This document shows positions 1-10,565 of a DNA stretch of 64,000 nucleotides, piece by piece. The stretch covers positions 82,122,492 to 82,186,491 of the forward strand of contig JAUMIR010000005.1 of the NCBI GenBank assembly GCA_030847615.1. The letters are read 5' to 3'. Made by a program: the position numbers and the translations under genes. The DNA comes from Gambelia wislizenii (lineage: Eukaryota > Chordata > Lepidosauria > Squamata > Crotaphytidae). Numbering within the stretch: position 1 is the first letter of the stretch; each line of letters opens with the position of its first letter. The notes under the pieces were generated by a model. That model was given only the letters and a program-made list of their open reading frames with translations, was not told the DNA's origin and did no database searches.

Positions 1-1152
1 CAGTCTATGCACCCTCAGGTTCCTTTCACATCCTTTTCCACTGTGGACAAGACCAAAATTGGCTACTGTTCCCTTTAGTATGAACTGTTGAGCTAGAAAC
101 ACAATGCCTTTTATTTTATTCAAAAGTGTTCTAAAATACACACATGCGAATCTCTCCTCCTCACTCTTCTTAGGACTCTATCTGATCTGCCATTTATCTG
201 ATCTATGTATGCTCTTCTCCTATTCATATTATTGAAGGAGATATAATAATGTACTGCTAAAGCAGCCATAGGTTTTATTTTTGCAAGAACTTCAATAGGA
301 GGGGCCAAATTTTCCAGTGAATGTGGAAGTGTCAATGGTGTTGCACGTTTTCTTCTCATTCATCATACGATCATTAGTCTGAAACATACATATAATTGCC
401 ACTGCCTAGGTTACCCTATTGTGTACCAAAGAATACTTCCTATCTTTACAGCAAAATAATAATCCATAAATTGGGCTGAACCTTCACCTTCTTGCCTAAA
501 TGAGGAATCATTCAGATGATTTTGACCGAGATGTAGCGCATCAACTATCAAAGAAAAACATCAGCCGGGGGCGGCAGGGGAGGGAGAGGGAAATAAGTAT
601 TTGAGGATTGCATTTCTTTTTGCAGTTGAAATGATTGATCATCTTCACTCTCATGTCATTCTGATGACTGATTAATAAAGATGGGAATGCTGTCTACCGC
701 TTAGTTACTCCACAATTAGCAAATAGGTTTATCGTAGAGCTGACTACCACTCCCTGGGAATAAAGTCATTGAATCTGGCCATCTCTTGCCAATTGCAATG
801 CCCTTTCAGTTTTGAAACATATGTCACAAAGTAAAACAAGCTATAAAAATCTTTCATTTTACCTCAGAGGAGAGGGGAATCAATATTCTCATTAAAACTG
901 AATAATAAACAAATCAGCTGAACGAGCTAAGTGATATCTTTAATCTTGACAGAAATATTTCTTCATTTTCTCAGCAGAGGCAATAAGATTTGTTTGTTTT
1001 TTAATGCAAGAAAAATGAAATAAGAAATAGAACAGAGGATGGCTGGAAATAATTTCTTTGACAATGTCTGGAAGTAAGTCAGTGGTGTCCTTTTGTACCT
1101 AATACATCTTGTGTCAAAATGGATTTACAGTAAAATCTTATGGTTCTTGATA
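1..1152. other. Single-copy AT-rich sequence, no gene seen
   Basis: No repeat signature or long reading frame is visible on either strand. Positions 480-1010 look unlike decayed repeat: short well-formed AT-rich words, little low complexity, and one G-rich block at 567-590. This could be conserved non-coding DNA, but the sequence alone does not show that. Confidence 0.5.
567..590 (+). other. Potential G-quadruplex motif
   Basis: Four G-runs of 3-5 bases are separated by loops of one to five bases in an otherwise AT-rich stretch. The pattern fits the usual G-quadruplex rule. Function is unknown. Confidence 0.4.
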
Positions 1153-1270
1153 CAGCTTGGAAAAATTACATTTTTGGACCACAGGTCCCAGAATTCCCCA
1201 GCCAGTGGCTATGCTAGCTGGGGAGTTCTGGGAGTTGTTATCCAAAAATGTAGCTTTCCTAAACTCTGGT
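1153..1270. mobile_element. Palindromic MITE relic, family with GGGAGTTCTGGG arms
   Basis: The left half carries ACATTTTTGGACCACAGG and CAGAATTCCCCAGCCAG. The right half carries their reverse complements with a few changes (CTGGGGAGTTCTGGGAGTTG, then ATCCAAAAATGTAGC). The two halves fold into one long hairpin, as expected for a non-autonomous DNA transposon. A related copy lies at 27652-27741. Confidence 0.7.
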
Positions 1271-2839
1271 TTCTGAGAGGCCATTTCTGGGCTTCAGGAA
1301 AGATTACATCTTCCTTTTGAAGGTCAGAACCAGAGCTATAATCTCAGAAGAGGAATTTTGATCTTAGATCCTCCCTCACTGCTGCAGAAGTGACTGAGTT
1401 TGTGGCTTGGGCAGAATGTAAGAAGGGTCGAATCTAGAGCATCTAAACTCACCCTGATTACTTATCATGCCTCCTGTAGAGAGGACCATTTGGACCAGCC
1501 CTAGAACTGATCTAAGTGGTTCTCCTAACTGCAGTGGAAGACAAATAGCAATACTGGAATAACAGAAGACCAATATAGAACATTTTTCTTCTCTCCCTCC
1601 TTCCCTGCCAGAAGAAATCTGGCAGAATATATCACAGCACATGTCCACGTTTAGATATGTCAGAGCACAGGTCCATGGGCATTGGTTCAGCTGTTCATAC
1701 TAATAATCCACAGATTATTACTGGACTTGTAGAATTATTCATTATTTTTTATCGTTTACATTTCTAGGTGATTTTGGAATCAATCTGATACTCAGGGCAA
1801 ATTATAAGAGAGAGGGGAGAGTTAATAGAATTAAAACTGACAGAAAAAAAAAGAGAAGAATTCCTACTTGGTCAAATGGCTGAAATCTCAGAGTGATGAG
1901 AGCTAAGGATGTGGCATTCATCATAAACGAAACCCGACACATTTATCATATTCCTAGAGCATACTCCTTCAGACAGAACTAAACATCAAGTTTGGTACAT
2001 GATCTGGGAATCCAGATATTCTGCACTATCAGTCTGCTCTGCTCTCCACAAGAAAATAAAATAAAGCTGGCAGCCTAGTGATGATACCCATGAAAAATAC
2101 ATGCAAGTCTCCAATGTAAATTGTCTCCCTGGGGAGCAATTTGACAGATTATAATTTGAACTGAGCACTAATCTAAATAAGGGCTGCACTGAGACCAATG
2201 GATGGTGGTTCCATTCTGTTTCACCAAGGATTAATTGTAAACAAGAAAAATTATTTAAGCATTCTAAATATATTCTTTGTATTTGAGTTCTATTCCTGCT
2301 TAACAGATTGCTGTTTCAAATAGACAGCTGCTGAGTACAAGTGTGACACAATTTGTCAGATCTACTTATCTTGTTAAGAAGTAACTGCAGGGGTGGCATG
2401 GAGAGGTCAAAATGGTTTTAATTGTATGTTGCACATAATTATTATTCAATGTTGCCCTTCAACTCATTATTTGCTAAAAACAAATGCAGTTTTCTTACTT
2501 TAAACAACTGAAACATTTAATAAGGAAAAGGTTGTAACCCCAAGCTGCATATTAACAGACATGTTTCTTGTAATGTTTGAGTTGTCTTATCCCTACTTCT
2601 AAAATTAGCTTGTATAAAAAGCTCATATTATAGAACGACAGATAGATATATAGAAGTTTGTCACTTAGCAGCAAGTAGGCGATACTGTGCTATACACTAT
2701 TCTCACTGTGATTGATCAAAGAACTATAGAAAAATACATATTTGGCTGGATTATGCATATCATGTTCATTAAAGCATGGTTACCTGCCAGAACTGACTGT
2801 TGTGAAGTCAAGTGAAATGTACCTGCCTGTTCCATTCCC
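1271..2839. other. Single-copy non-coding sequence
   Basis: I see no gene, repeat family or RNA in this stretch. Frames are short and interrupted, and composition is uniform and AT-rich. Confidence 0.5.
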
Positions 2840-3005
2840 CACGATGATCCTATCCGACTTCAGCCTGGAATTCAGTCCTCTCTTTGGAGAGAAGTTGATT
2901 GAATGTATCATGACAGCAAAACTCCAGGGTTTCCTGGATGAAACAGCCTCCCTTGTTCCTCTGCAATTGGCTTTTGAGCTGGTTGTGGGATGGAGTTGGC
3001 TTTAA
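2840..3005 (+). pseudogene. L2 LINE reverse transcriptase fragment (degenerate)
   Basis: The plus-strand translation contains KLIECIMTAKLQGFLDET, which matches the N-terminal RT region of squamate L2 elements (compare VVASQLQGFLDE in the copies at 3.7 kb and 41.1 kb). About 55 codons are recognisable, then similarity stops. It is an old truncated relic, probably part of the same insertion as the L2 copy starting near 3716 or an independent older one. Confidence 0.65.
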
Positions 3006-3159
3006 GTGCCCTAGCAGATTACTGTATCTTTGTCCAGAAGAGGACAAGAGAAATATTTCCCTGATCTTTCTTTTTGACTTTCAGTGACATTGATTGTGGG
3101 TGGTGACATATTGCTGCAACATCCAGAACACCAGGTAAGGTGCAGGAGTTAGCACTGGA

Positions 3160-3236
3160 CTGAGTTCTCTCCTTTTTCATGGAGACCATAAACTCCATGA
3201 AAAAGTTCTCTCCTTTTTCATGGAGACTATAAACCA
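3160..3236. repeat. Short direct repeat with perfect 11-bp hairpin
   Basis: The block TTCTCTCCTTTTTCATGGAG occurs twice, about 40 bp apart. Between them lies TCCATGAAAAA, the exact reverse complement of TTTTTCATGGA. The result is a small stem-loop flanked by a second direct copy. Confidence 0.75.
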
Positions 3237-3239
3237 CCA

Positions 3240-3715
3240 TAAACTTGTTGCTGCTCTTGTCTTTGGGAAAAGATGTGGTGTAAGTGGAAAGTCCTTATCT
3301 CATGTACACATTTGCTGTACACATTATGGCAGAGATATCTGAAAAATAGGGATACAACTCTGCTTATTTCCTTTTCACAAGTAAGAAGCAAAAACTTCAA
3401 AAGTATAAGAATTTTACCATGTTCTCTTCAGATTTTGGGACTTTTCTGTGAAACTTGTGAAATTTTTGCAAGTTGTTGCATAATGTCTTTGCATAAAATA
3501 CATGTTTTGTGCAATTTTTCTGCATGTGTTTTGTAGTTGGTAATGATGATGTGGAAAAACATTTTTTGCTCTCACATAGAGACAAAATTTTCATGGTATT
3601 TGGGAACCCCACCCCCATTTTTTAGATGGGAAGTCTCGATGTGTCAAGTTACCCTATCTTGTTTACCCCAAATCTTCACATTCCTACTGCTAAGGTGATC
3701 AAAACTGGGGATGCC
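3240..3715. other. Non-coding, nothing recognised
   Basis: AT-rich sequence with several TTTGCA/TTTTGTGCA-like words resembling those at 15.5 kb and 48.5 kb. No gene or full repeat unit could be delimited. Confidence 0.4.
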
Positions 3716-5235
3716 ATTTCTAGAAAAATCATACATTGGTGAAACAAATAGAGCATGTTGTGGCTTCTCAACTCCAGGGCTTCCTGAATGAGGTGGATTA
3801 TCTAGATCCATTTCAGTCTGGATTCTAACCTGGTTATGGGACAGACAGAGCTTTGGCTGCTTTGGTGGATGACCTATGCAAGAAACTGAATGGGGAATGT
3901 GTCCCTGTTGGCTCTGTTGGATCTCTCAGCAGCTTTTGATACCATTGATCATGGTAGCCTTCTGAGTTGCCTCTCTGGGATGGGATGTGGAGGTGCTGTT
4001 CAACAGTGCCTCTGTTCTTTCCTGAATGGATGCTCTCAGAGAGTGGTGCTGGGGGATTCCTGCTTGACACCTTGGCTATTGGCCAGTGGAGTCCCTCAGG
4101 GCTCAGTCTTGTCCCTTACACTATTAAATAGCTACACGAAACTGCTGGGAGAGGCTGTCCAGAGTTTTAGAGTCAGGTGTTGATGATACCCAGTTCTATT
4201 ACTCCTTTTTCACCTAATTCCAACGAAGGTGTTTCTGTGCTAAACTAGTGCCTGGCAGCTGTAATGGACTGGATGAGGGCAAACAAACTGAAGCTTAATC
4301 CAGAGAAGACAAAGGTGCTCCTAGTCAGACAAAAGACAGATCTAGGAATATGGATTCAACCTTTAGCAGATGAGGTTAAACTTCCCTTCAAAATGCAGGT
4401 TTGCAGTTTGGGGGTACTTCTGGGTTCAGCTGTCAACCTGGAGGCCAGGGTTTCAGCAGTGACCAGGAGTGCTTTGGCACAGTTAAAGCTAGTGTGCCAC
4501 CTGTGTCCAATCCTGGAGGAGTTGGATCTGGCCACAGTGATACCTGCCTTGTTTACATTCCATTTGGATTACTGTAATCCAATCTACATGGGGCTGCCTT
4601 TGAAAAGTGCTCAGAAACTTCAATTGGACCAAATCGCAGCAGCTAGGTTGTTAACTGGGGCTGACTACAGGAAACACACAACTTCCTTGTTGCAACAGCT
4701 CCATTGGCTGCTGGTCCATTTTTGGCACAATTCAAAGTGCTGGTTTTGACCTATAAAGTTCTATAAGGTTTGGGTCCAGATTATTTGAAGGATTGTATAT
4801 CCCTGTATGAGCCCATTAGAGTTCTAAGATCGTATGGAGAGGCCCTTCTCTCTTTCCCCCACCTTGTTTGGTGGGAACAAGGAAGAGAACATTCTCAATG
4901 GCTGCTCCCAGACTTTGGAACATCTTCCCTAGAGAGGGTGGCCCTGTCTCTCCTCTCCTTTCATTGTCAGATAAAAATATTTTTGTGCCATCAGGTATTG
5001 ATAAACTGTTGGGGGTTGAGCTTCAGATGCTGTGCAATTTGGATATTAAGGTTTGTATATAGCTTTTAATGTATTTCAACATTTTTAATGTTTAACTGCA
5101 TGAATGGTTTATTTTTTAAGTTATACAGTATTTATACTTTTAATGCTTTTATTTTCTTTTTAATTTGTATTGTTTGAAATTCATTGTTCCTATACTGGGA
5201 GAAAGGTGAGATATTAAAAAATAAATATATAAATA
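3716..5235 (+). mobile_element. L2-clade LINE, 5'-truncated copy
   Basis: A plus-strand non-LTR retrotransposon fragment covers RT, the C-terminal region and the 3' end. It starts inside RT domain 1 and ends at a degenerate 3' tail rich in AAATA/AATAAAT near 5210-5235. The RT features ([20 protein letters not shown]) are typical of the L2 clade as seen in squamates. 5' truncation is the normal outcome of target-primed reverse transcription. Confidence 0.9.
3738..5065 (+). pseudogene. L2 ORF2 reverse transcriptase pseudogene
   Basis: The frames show in order: VVASQLQGFLNEVDYLDPFQ near 3745-3815, LLDLSAAFDTIDHGSLLSCL (RT motif A region) near 3917-3976, GVPQGSVLS (motif B) near 4088-4114, then a frameshift where the YADD box should be: only DDTQF remains near 4180. 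A second open stretch at 4264-4749 gives MDWMRANKLKLNPEKTKVLL and the conserved L2 C-terminal part with LDYCNPIYMGLPLKSAQKLQ. A last piece near 4868-5062 holds WNIFPREGG. Stops and at least two frameshifts make it inactive. The missing YA of YADD would by itself destroy the polymerase site. Confidence 0.9.
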
Positions 5236-5286
5236 CTTTGGAAACTTATTTTCAAGAAAAAAGAATAAATGCTCTGCACTCAACTT

Positions 5287-5512
5287 TTGTGGGGGTTAGG
5301 GGCACAAGATCCCCATGATAGTGGAAACACTGTGAATATAGGATGGCGGAAGTTAACCATAGAATTGTGCTGGAGGATCTAGAAATGCCTCGAGAGAACA
5401 ATGTTTTTTGGTTCTGTAAAGGACAGCATTGGAGATGGCAGCATACAGAGTAAACTGCAAATGATCAAATCCATGAATGTTTAACCTGCAATATAGAGGG
5501 ACAACTGTAATG
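5287..5512. mobile_element. Tigger-like MITE relic (TcMar), old copy
   Basis: The block contains GAGGATCTAGAAATGCC, CCATGAATG and a right end AGAGGGACAACTGTA. These match, with many changes, the family seen more clearly at 49731-49990 and 53107-53377 (GAGGACCTAGAAAAT, right end GGTCCTACTGTA). Boundaries are approximate. Confidence 0.55.
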
Positions 5513-5535
5513 ATATGCTGAAGCCACACATAACT

Positions 5536-5904
5536 CATCAGTTGTAGGGTGGCCCTCTGGGACCCATAATATCAGCCTACTATGTGGCAGCTTAGTTATA
5601 AATGTCTTCTACAGTTCATTATATTTATTCTTCTTAAAACATATTTTCTAAGTTGAATGAGGACGTTTGTTGGGTATCATAATTATTTTTATTTTATAAT
5701 TCTTTTTATACTATAATTCTTCATATGCAGTATAGCACCCATCTCTATGTATCTTTAAGTTAGAGCAACTACTCTCATTCCAAAATAATTTTTGTAACCC
5801 CCTAGCCAGCTGGATGAGGACACAGGATCTAGAGTAGATAGATTTTATATGGGATGGCTGGAAGTTCTGGGTGTGTGTGATCTATCTCCTTCCATGCGTA
5901 TGGG
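5536..5904. other. Non-coding, AT-rich, nothing recognised
   Basis: No reading frame or repeat unit could be supported here. Confidence 0.4.
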
Positions 5905-6040
5905 TATGTGTATGTGCCTTCAAGTTACCTGTCAACTTTGAAATTCCTAGGGTTTTCTTATACACATTGCTTTATCAGAGTAGGTATGTACCTAGACATC
6001 CTTCCAGGTCTTTCAAGCTGCTGGCTAAGGTGGTATTTCT
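5905..6040 (-). mobile_element. BovB-tailed SINE, 3' fragment
   Basis: GTGCCTTCAAGTTACCTGTC followed by TAGGGTTTTCTTATACA is the reverse complement of the BovB-like tail found on Sauria-type SINEs. The tRNA-derived head is not seen, so this is a fragment. Confidence 0.55.
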
Positions 6041-6279
6041 CATCAGTATCAAATGGTGTCATTCTGCCAGTGTCAATACTGTTGTTTTCATGGGCATGTC
6101 ATTCCAGAACTATTCACAAGGAGGGAATCCAGTGCAGTTTCCATTTGTGCAACTGGCCACAGAACTAAGACACAATATAAGATTAGAAGAACAAGTGTGT
6201 TACTGTTTGTGCAACTAGAAAGAAGCACCAATTGAACTCTGCTAGCACCGAGCTTTACTCTGATAATAGTAAACTAAAT

Positions 6280-6790
6280 GAGTGCTGGCTGAATTTCTTT
6301 GCTGTAATATATTGCTGCAGTCATATTTACAACATATTTTTGTAGCCTTAAGAGCTGTTGATTGTTATGAGATTGACATGGGACTGTCCTTGAAGATGGT
6401 TCAACAGCTATACCTAATGCAGAACACTGCAACAATTTTATACACAAAAGAACACATTCAAACTATTCTCCAGCAGTTCCTCTTCCTGCCAGTGAGCTTC
6501 TGCCCCCAATTTAAAGAGCTGCCTCTGCCCTTTCAAGCCCTCATGGCCCTACATGGTCAGGGACCAATGTGTCATTGTCCATTTGTCTTCTAATGTGATC
6601 TTTAGCTGCTCTGCTTTCATGGCTATCCATTGGAGGAGGTTAAAATGTCAACAGTAAGGAGAAGCATTTTCTCAGTGATTACCTGGCATTATGGAATGAC
6701 CTCCTTCAAAAGGTTCATCCTTCTTGTTTTAATCTAGCAGCTTCTGAAAAGCTCATTTGCCTTATAGGGTCTTTCCTGGATTAGAGACAT
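6280..6790 (+). pseudogene. Old L2 LINE C-terminal fragment
   Basis: The plus strand encodes IDMGLSLKMVQQLYLMQN and, further on, ILQQFLFLPVSFCPQFKEL and ALHGQGP. These align in order with the L2 C-terminal block (YMGLPLKSAQKLQLDQ, LLQQLHWLPV) of the copy at 4.6 kb. The stretch after 6600 still resembles the L2 end (GGTTAAAATGTC, GGAATGACCTCC). It is more diverged than the 3.7 kb copy, so older. Confidence 0.75.
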
Positions 6791-6996
6791 AAATGCACTT
6801 TCGGTGTCTGTTTTGTTTAGAAGTGTATCGTTTCCATGTTTTGTTTGTTTTATACTGTGGGGCAACTGCTTTAACCACAGTTGGGAAGAAACACATTATA
6901 GGTAATAATGGTACCTGCAACAAGTTATTTTTTCAAATTATTTTTTAGGTAAAAACAGCATGATGATGTTACTTTTTAAAAGGAATTACATAACAT

Positions 6997-7317
6997 CATG
7001 GGGACTAACAGACATGGTGGGATGTGCCCCCCCCCAAAAAAGTGTTCCAATCTGAATCAGAAGAATATGATGGGAACAGAAAGGCTGACATTATCAAATG
7101 ACCACATCCTCAGCCATTCCCAGGGTGTAGTGCTGCTGCAGATGAGGCTTCCCTTTTGTATTGACCGGGCTAAGATGCCAATAAAAAGGGATGCCTTATT
7201 CAGATCTGCACTATGCCCCCAGAACACTGAAGGATGACATCATCTGATAATGTCACCCGTTCCTATTCTTGTTGTGATCTTTTGACATGGTTTTTGCCAT
7301 GTCTGATAATCTCCCAT
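6997..7317. mobile_element. MITE family A, short copy
   Basis: The left end GGGGACTAACAGACATGG pairs with the right end CCATGTCTGATAATCTCCC as imperfect terminal inverted repeats. The same termini (GGAGATTATCAGACA) bound copies at 14160-14780 and, as GACTTTATCAGACA, at 56905-57470. No transposase is encoded. Confidence 0.6.
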
Positions 7318-7723
7318 GTAGTATTCAGGACGGTTTTTTTTTTTTAAACAAGTGTAATGAGTAATATTTAATGAGTAATATTTATTGCTTGTAAAACAAT
7401 AGTTTTGAGGAGTTATTTTTCTATTTATCAGAATATTTTATAAAAATAGAGAAAAAGTAATACATGAATAATATAATCATAATTAATATTTAATAATATC
7501 CATTAATAATGTTTACTAGCACACTACTCTTCAAGTAATACATTACTTTTTTTTAAAGGAACAACTAACTCTAATGTAAAATGTTGCTTTGAAATAATAA
7601 TGTGCCTTTAACTGAAACCAGCTGCTTTTGTCTCTTGAAGTGGTAAGATATTCCTGATCTGTAAATAATTAAGAAGAAGAAAAAAATACTGTTGGCTCTG
7701 TTCAATATTTCACCAAAACAGAG
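7318..7723. other. AT-rich spacer
   Basis: Very AT-rich, with repeated TAATATTTA/AATAATAT words at 7355-7510. No gene seen. Confidence 0.4.
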
Positions 7724-7934
7724 TGTGGTTGTTGTTACCATGGGCCATCAAACTGACTGTGGCTTATGGTGACCCTATGATTGAACAGAAGTGGCTTTTA
7801 TCTGTCTCCCTCTGGGGCTGAGAGAGGGAGACTTACTCAAGGTAACCCAGTGGGTTCCCATGGCTCAGCAGGGATTTAAAGCCTACTCTCCCAGAGTCCT
7901 AATCCAACACTCAAACCACTACACCCCACTGGCT
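7724..7934 (-). mobile_element. Sauria-type SINE (tRNA head, BovB-like tail)
   Basis: Read on the minus strand, the element begins AGCCAGTGGGGTGTAGTGG, which contains an RNA polymerase III A-box (TGGGGTGTAGTGG region). It continues through TCTGGGAGAGTAGG and GTTACCTTGAGTAAG and ends with the tail ATAGGGTCACCATAAGCC. This order is diagnostic of the SINE family shared by squamates and mobilised by BovB. Other copies lie at 18880-19113 and 50281-50474. Confidence 0.85.
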
Positions 7935-7958
7935 CTTGAAACCAATGAGATTTACTTA

Positions 7959-8550
7959 AATCATAGAATCATAGAGTTGGAAGAGACCACAAGGGCCATC
8001 TAATCCAACCCCCTGCCCTGAAGGAATACCCAATCAAAGCATTCCCAACAGACTGCCATCCTGCCTCTGTTTAAAAAATCTCCAAAGAAGGAGACTCTAC
8101 CACACTCTGAGGCAGTGCATTCTACTGTCAAACAGCTCTTACTGTCAGGAAGTTCTTCCTAATGTTTAGGTGGAACCTCTTTTCCTGTAGTCTGAATCCA
8201 TTGCTCCATGTCCTAGTCTCTGGAGCAGCAGAAAACAAGCTTGCTCCATCCTCAATATGGCATCCCTTCAAATGTTTAAATGTCTATCATGTCACCTCTT
8301 AACCTTCTCTTCCCCAGGCTAAATATACACAGCTCCCTAAGCTGCTTCTCACAAGGCATGGCTTCAAGACCTCCCACCATTTTGGCTGCCCTCCTCTGGA
8401 AAATTTCCAGCTTGTCAATATCCTTCTGGAATTGTGGTGCCCAGAACTGGACTCAGTATTCCAGGTGAGGTGAGGACTGACTGAAGCAGAATAGTGTGGC
8501 ACTATTACTTCCCTTGATCTAGATGCTGTACTCCTATTGATGCAGCCTAC
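7959..8550 (-). mobile_element. CR1 LINE, 3' fragment with ORF2 end
   Basis: The plus strand starts with ATCATAGAATCATAGAGTTG, the reverse complement of the CR1 3' terminus with its ATTCTATG octamers. Minus-strand frames encode [19 protein letters not shown] and, after frameshifts, [19 protein letters not shown], which correspond to the last part of CR1 ORF2 (compare [20 protein letters not shown] at 11.83 kb). The 5' break is near 8549 at the codons for GCINRS. Confidence 0.92.
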
Positions 8551-8658
8551 GACCAGGTGACCAGGAAGTCCCATTAGTTTCAATTGGTCTAGTCTAATTT
8601 GAATAACTTTGGAATTAGTCCTGTCTACCAAGTAAATATCTAATTTAGCCCTCATGTA

Positions 8659-8932
8659 GGGAGCCTTGGTGGCGCAGTGGTTAAATGCCAGTACTGCAAG
8701 CCACCATGTTGCAAGTTCGATCCCAGAGGGCTCTAGGTTCACTCAGCCTTCCATCCTTTTATAGGTTGGTAAAATGAATACCCGGCTTGTGCAGGCAATT
8801 AGCTAACACACATTGGAAACCACTTAATGCACTGTAGATATGTAAATTGCTATTCCTTAAAACAATTTGTAAGCCGCTCTGAGAGCCTTTGTGGCTGAAT
8901 AGTGGGGTATAAATACCTAAATAAATAAATCA
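8659..8932 (+). mobile_element. tRNA-derived SINE, complete copy
   Basis: The head GGGAGCCTTGGTGGCGCAGT contains a good A-box (TGGCGCAGTGG), and GCAAGTTCGATCCC holds a B-box (GTTCGATCC). The middle has ACTCAGCCTTCCATCC and ATTAGCTAACACACATTGG. The tail is TTGTAAGCCGCTCTGAGAGC then GGTATAAATACC and AAATAAATAAAT. A minus-strand full copy lies at 58622-58912 and a tail fragment at 9419-9484. The tail resembles L2 3' ends, suggesting mobilisation by L2 (inference). Confidence 0.88.
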
Positions 8933-8935
8933 TGT

Positions 8936-9418
8936 AGCCTACAGTGACAGAGCAGAAAGGAGACACATTTTGGAACCATTCTTTAGAAAGGACACCAGAG
9001 CTTGCTTAGGAGATTGCATCCCTTATATCCCAGGAAGAACATTATAGCAAGGTGGATGCCAATGCATGAACCAACTGGTAAAGGTGCAGATGAACCAACT
9101 GATGACGCTTTCATCTTTATTCCCCTTTCCTTTTGTCTGGGGCAGCTCAAGGATCTGCCACTGATGGGCTGATGAATCCACTATTTATTTTATAGTTGTC
9201 CCCTCCTTCAGTTGCTCCAAGTTCAACAGGAGCAATCCTGATTCTGGATTCCTGGTGCTGGACTCTGATACTATCCTTTCAGGGGTTTGACACCAACAGA
9301 GGTCCCATTCAGATTGGGAAACTGCAGGACAAGCAGTGGTGTATTCAACATCTCCCTGTAGTGGCCTTGCCTTTCACATTATGCCTATTGTTGTGAACCT
9401 GTGGGCAAGGATTATCAT
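8936..9418. other. Non-coding, nothing recognised
   Basis: No repeat or gene could be supported between the two SINE copies. Confidence 0.4.
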
Positions 9419-9484
9419 GGGTATTTATACCCCACTATTCAGCCACAAAGGCTCTCAGAGTGGCTTACAAATTGTTTTAAGGAA
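9419..9484 (-). mobile_element. tRNA-type SINE, tail fragment
   Basis: GGGTATTTATACCCCACTAT and CTCTCAGAGTGGCTTACAAA are the reverse complement of the tail of the SINE at 8659-8932. Similarity ends abruptly at TTTTAAGG. Confidence 0.8.
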
Positions 9485-10142
9485 AATTTTGGACACTTTG
9501 TAAGTTGAGAGTGCAGAAAGTGTGGTCCATAGAGACCCCTAAAGCCCCATACTTTCTGGGCTGTGGGGGGAAATGCAGGAGGAAAGTGTCCCCAAGCTTT
9601 CCCCTTTTGTAAATGAATCATCAGCACCATCAGCACCAGCACAGCAATCTTTTCCCTAAGTGTTCTCCTTGTGAGCAAGCCTTCTTGAACAAGTCTTGAC
9701 ATTCTTTTCCTGATGAAGCCCTATTCAGGTGTTCTCTGATATGACATAAATGCATGAGGATGAGGAGAGTGTGCCTGCCCCACACCTGCTACTGTGGTTT
9801 CCATCAGTCTCTATATGTGATGAGTAACACTCTGAAGGACAAAGACTTTTCTATCTATGAAGGCCCCCCACTTGTTTTTGAACCCTGGCAAATCCTAGGA
9901 AGACACTCCATGGATAGAAGGGACTCTCAGATTCAGAAAAAACACCCTCCATCTTGTAGAATAATGGAAATGGTGGCACGGGGGCCGAACTACCTGCTCC
10001 CCCTGATTGCATATTTTTCTATACTCAGAACTGTAATGAAGGTATAGGCATGTTTTGGGAGCAAATCTTAGCTTTTAGATTTATCTAAAGATTGCTGGGA
10101 TGGATGATTACTTCCTGCCTGGAAGCAGAACCATATTAAGTT
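9485..10142. other. Non-coding, nothing recognised
   Basis: Several short frames exist on both strands but none has a start, length or motif that supports a gene. Confidence 0.4.
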
Positions 10143-10146
10143 TTTC

Positions 10147-10177
10147 TGCAAAAAAAAAAAAAAAAAAAAAAAAAAAT
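10147..10177 (+). repeat. Poly(A) tract
   Basis: A run of about 31 A residues, followed by a GGGGCGGGGG block. It might be an insertion tail, but no element was recognised upstream. Confidence 0.85.
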
Positions 10178-10307
10178 GGGGCGGGGGAAAGAAGAATCAA
10201 GACAAGCTGTTTTGATTATGGAAGCTATACTGGCTGAGGTCCATATTGTGTTTTCATTGTCATGAATGCAGACAGTATATTTTAGAAATATTCCATCAAA
10301 ATATATA

Positions 10308-10400
10308 CAGTGGTCCATTGGTATCTGAGGATTGCTTCCAGGACCCCACATGGATAGCAAAAAATCTCAGATGATCAAGTCTATATTGCATATGGCATAG
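10308..10400 (+). mobile_element. Tigger-like MITE, left-end fragment
   Basis: After a TA dinucleotide the sequence CAGTGGTCCATTGGTATCTG, then TTCCAGGACCCCACATGGAT, matches the left terminus of Tigger-type elements (compare 38222 and 62114). The right end is missing. Confidence 0.65.
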
Positions 10401-10565
10401 GGCATCAGCAGAGGCAGTAGCAAGCCCCAGTCACCAGGCATATATTCTTCAAGCTCCCCCACCTCCAGGGAGTCTGCCAGCTGCCTGCACCTGCCTTTGG
10501 AATGAATGAGCGGAAGCACCTTCAATCCAGTGGCTGCAGCACTTCTGTTCCTTGCTACTTCTGTG

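Noticed and set aside
7724..7934. 5S rRNA or tRNA gene
   Set aside because: The sequence matches a Sauria-type SINE with a BovB-like tail, not a structural RNA gene.
8659..8760. tRNA gene suggested by A-box and B-box
   Set aside because: The promoter boxes belong to a SINE head. The cloverleaf is not maintained and the SINE body follows.
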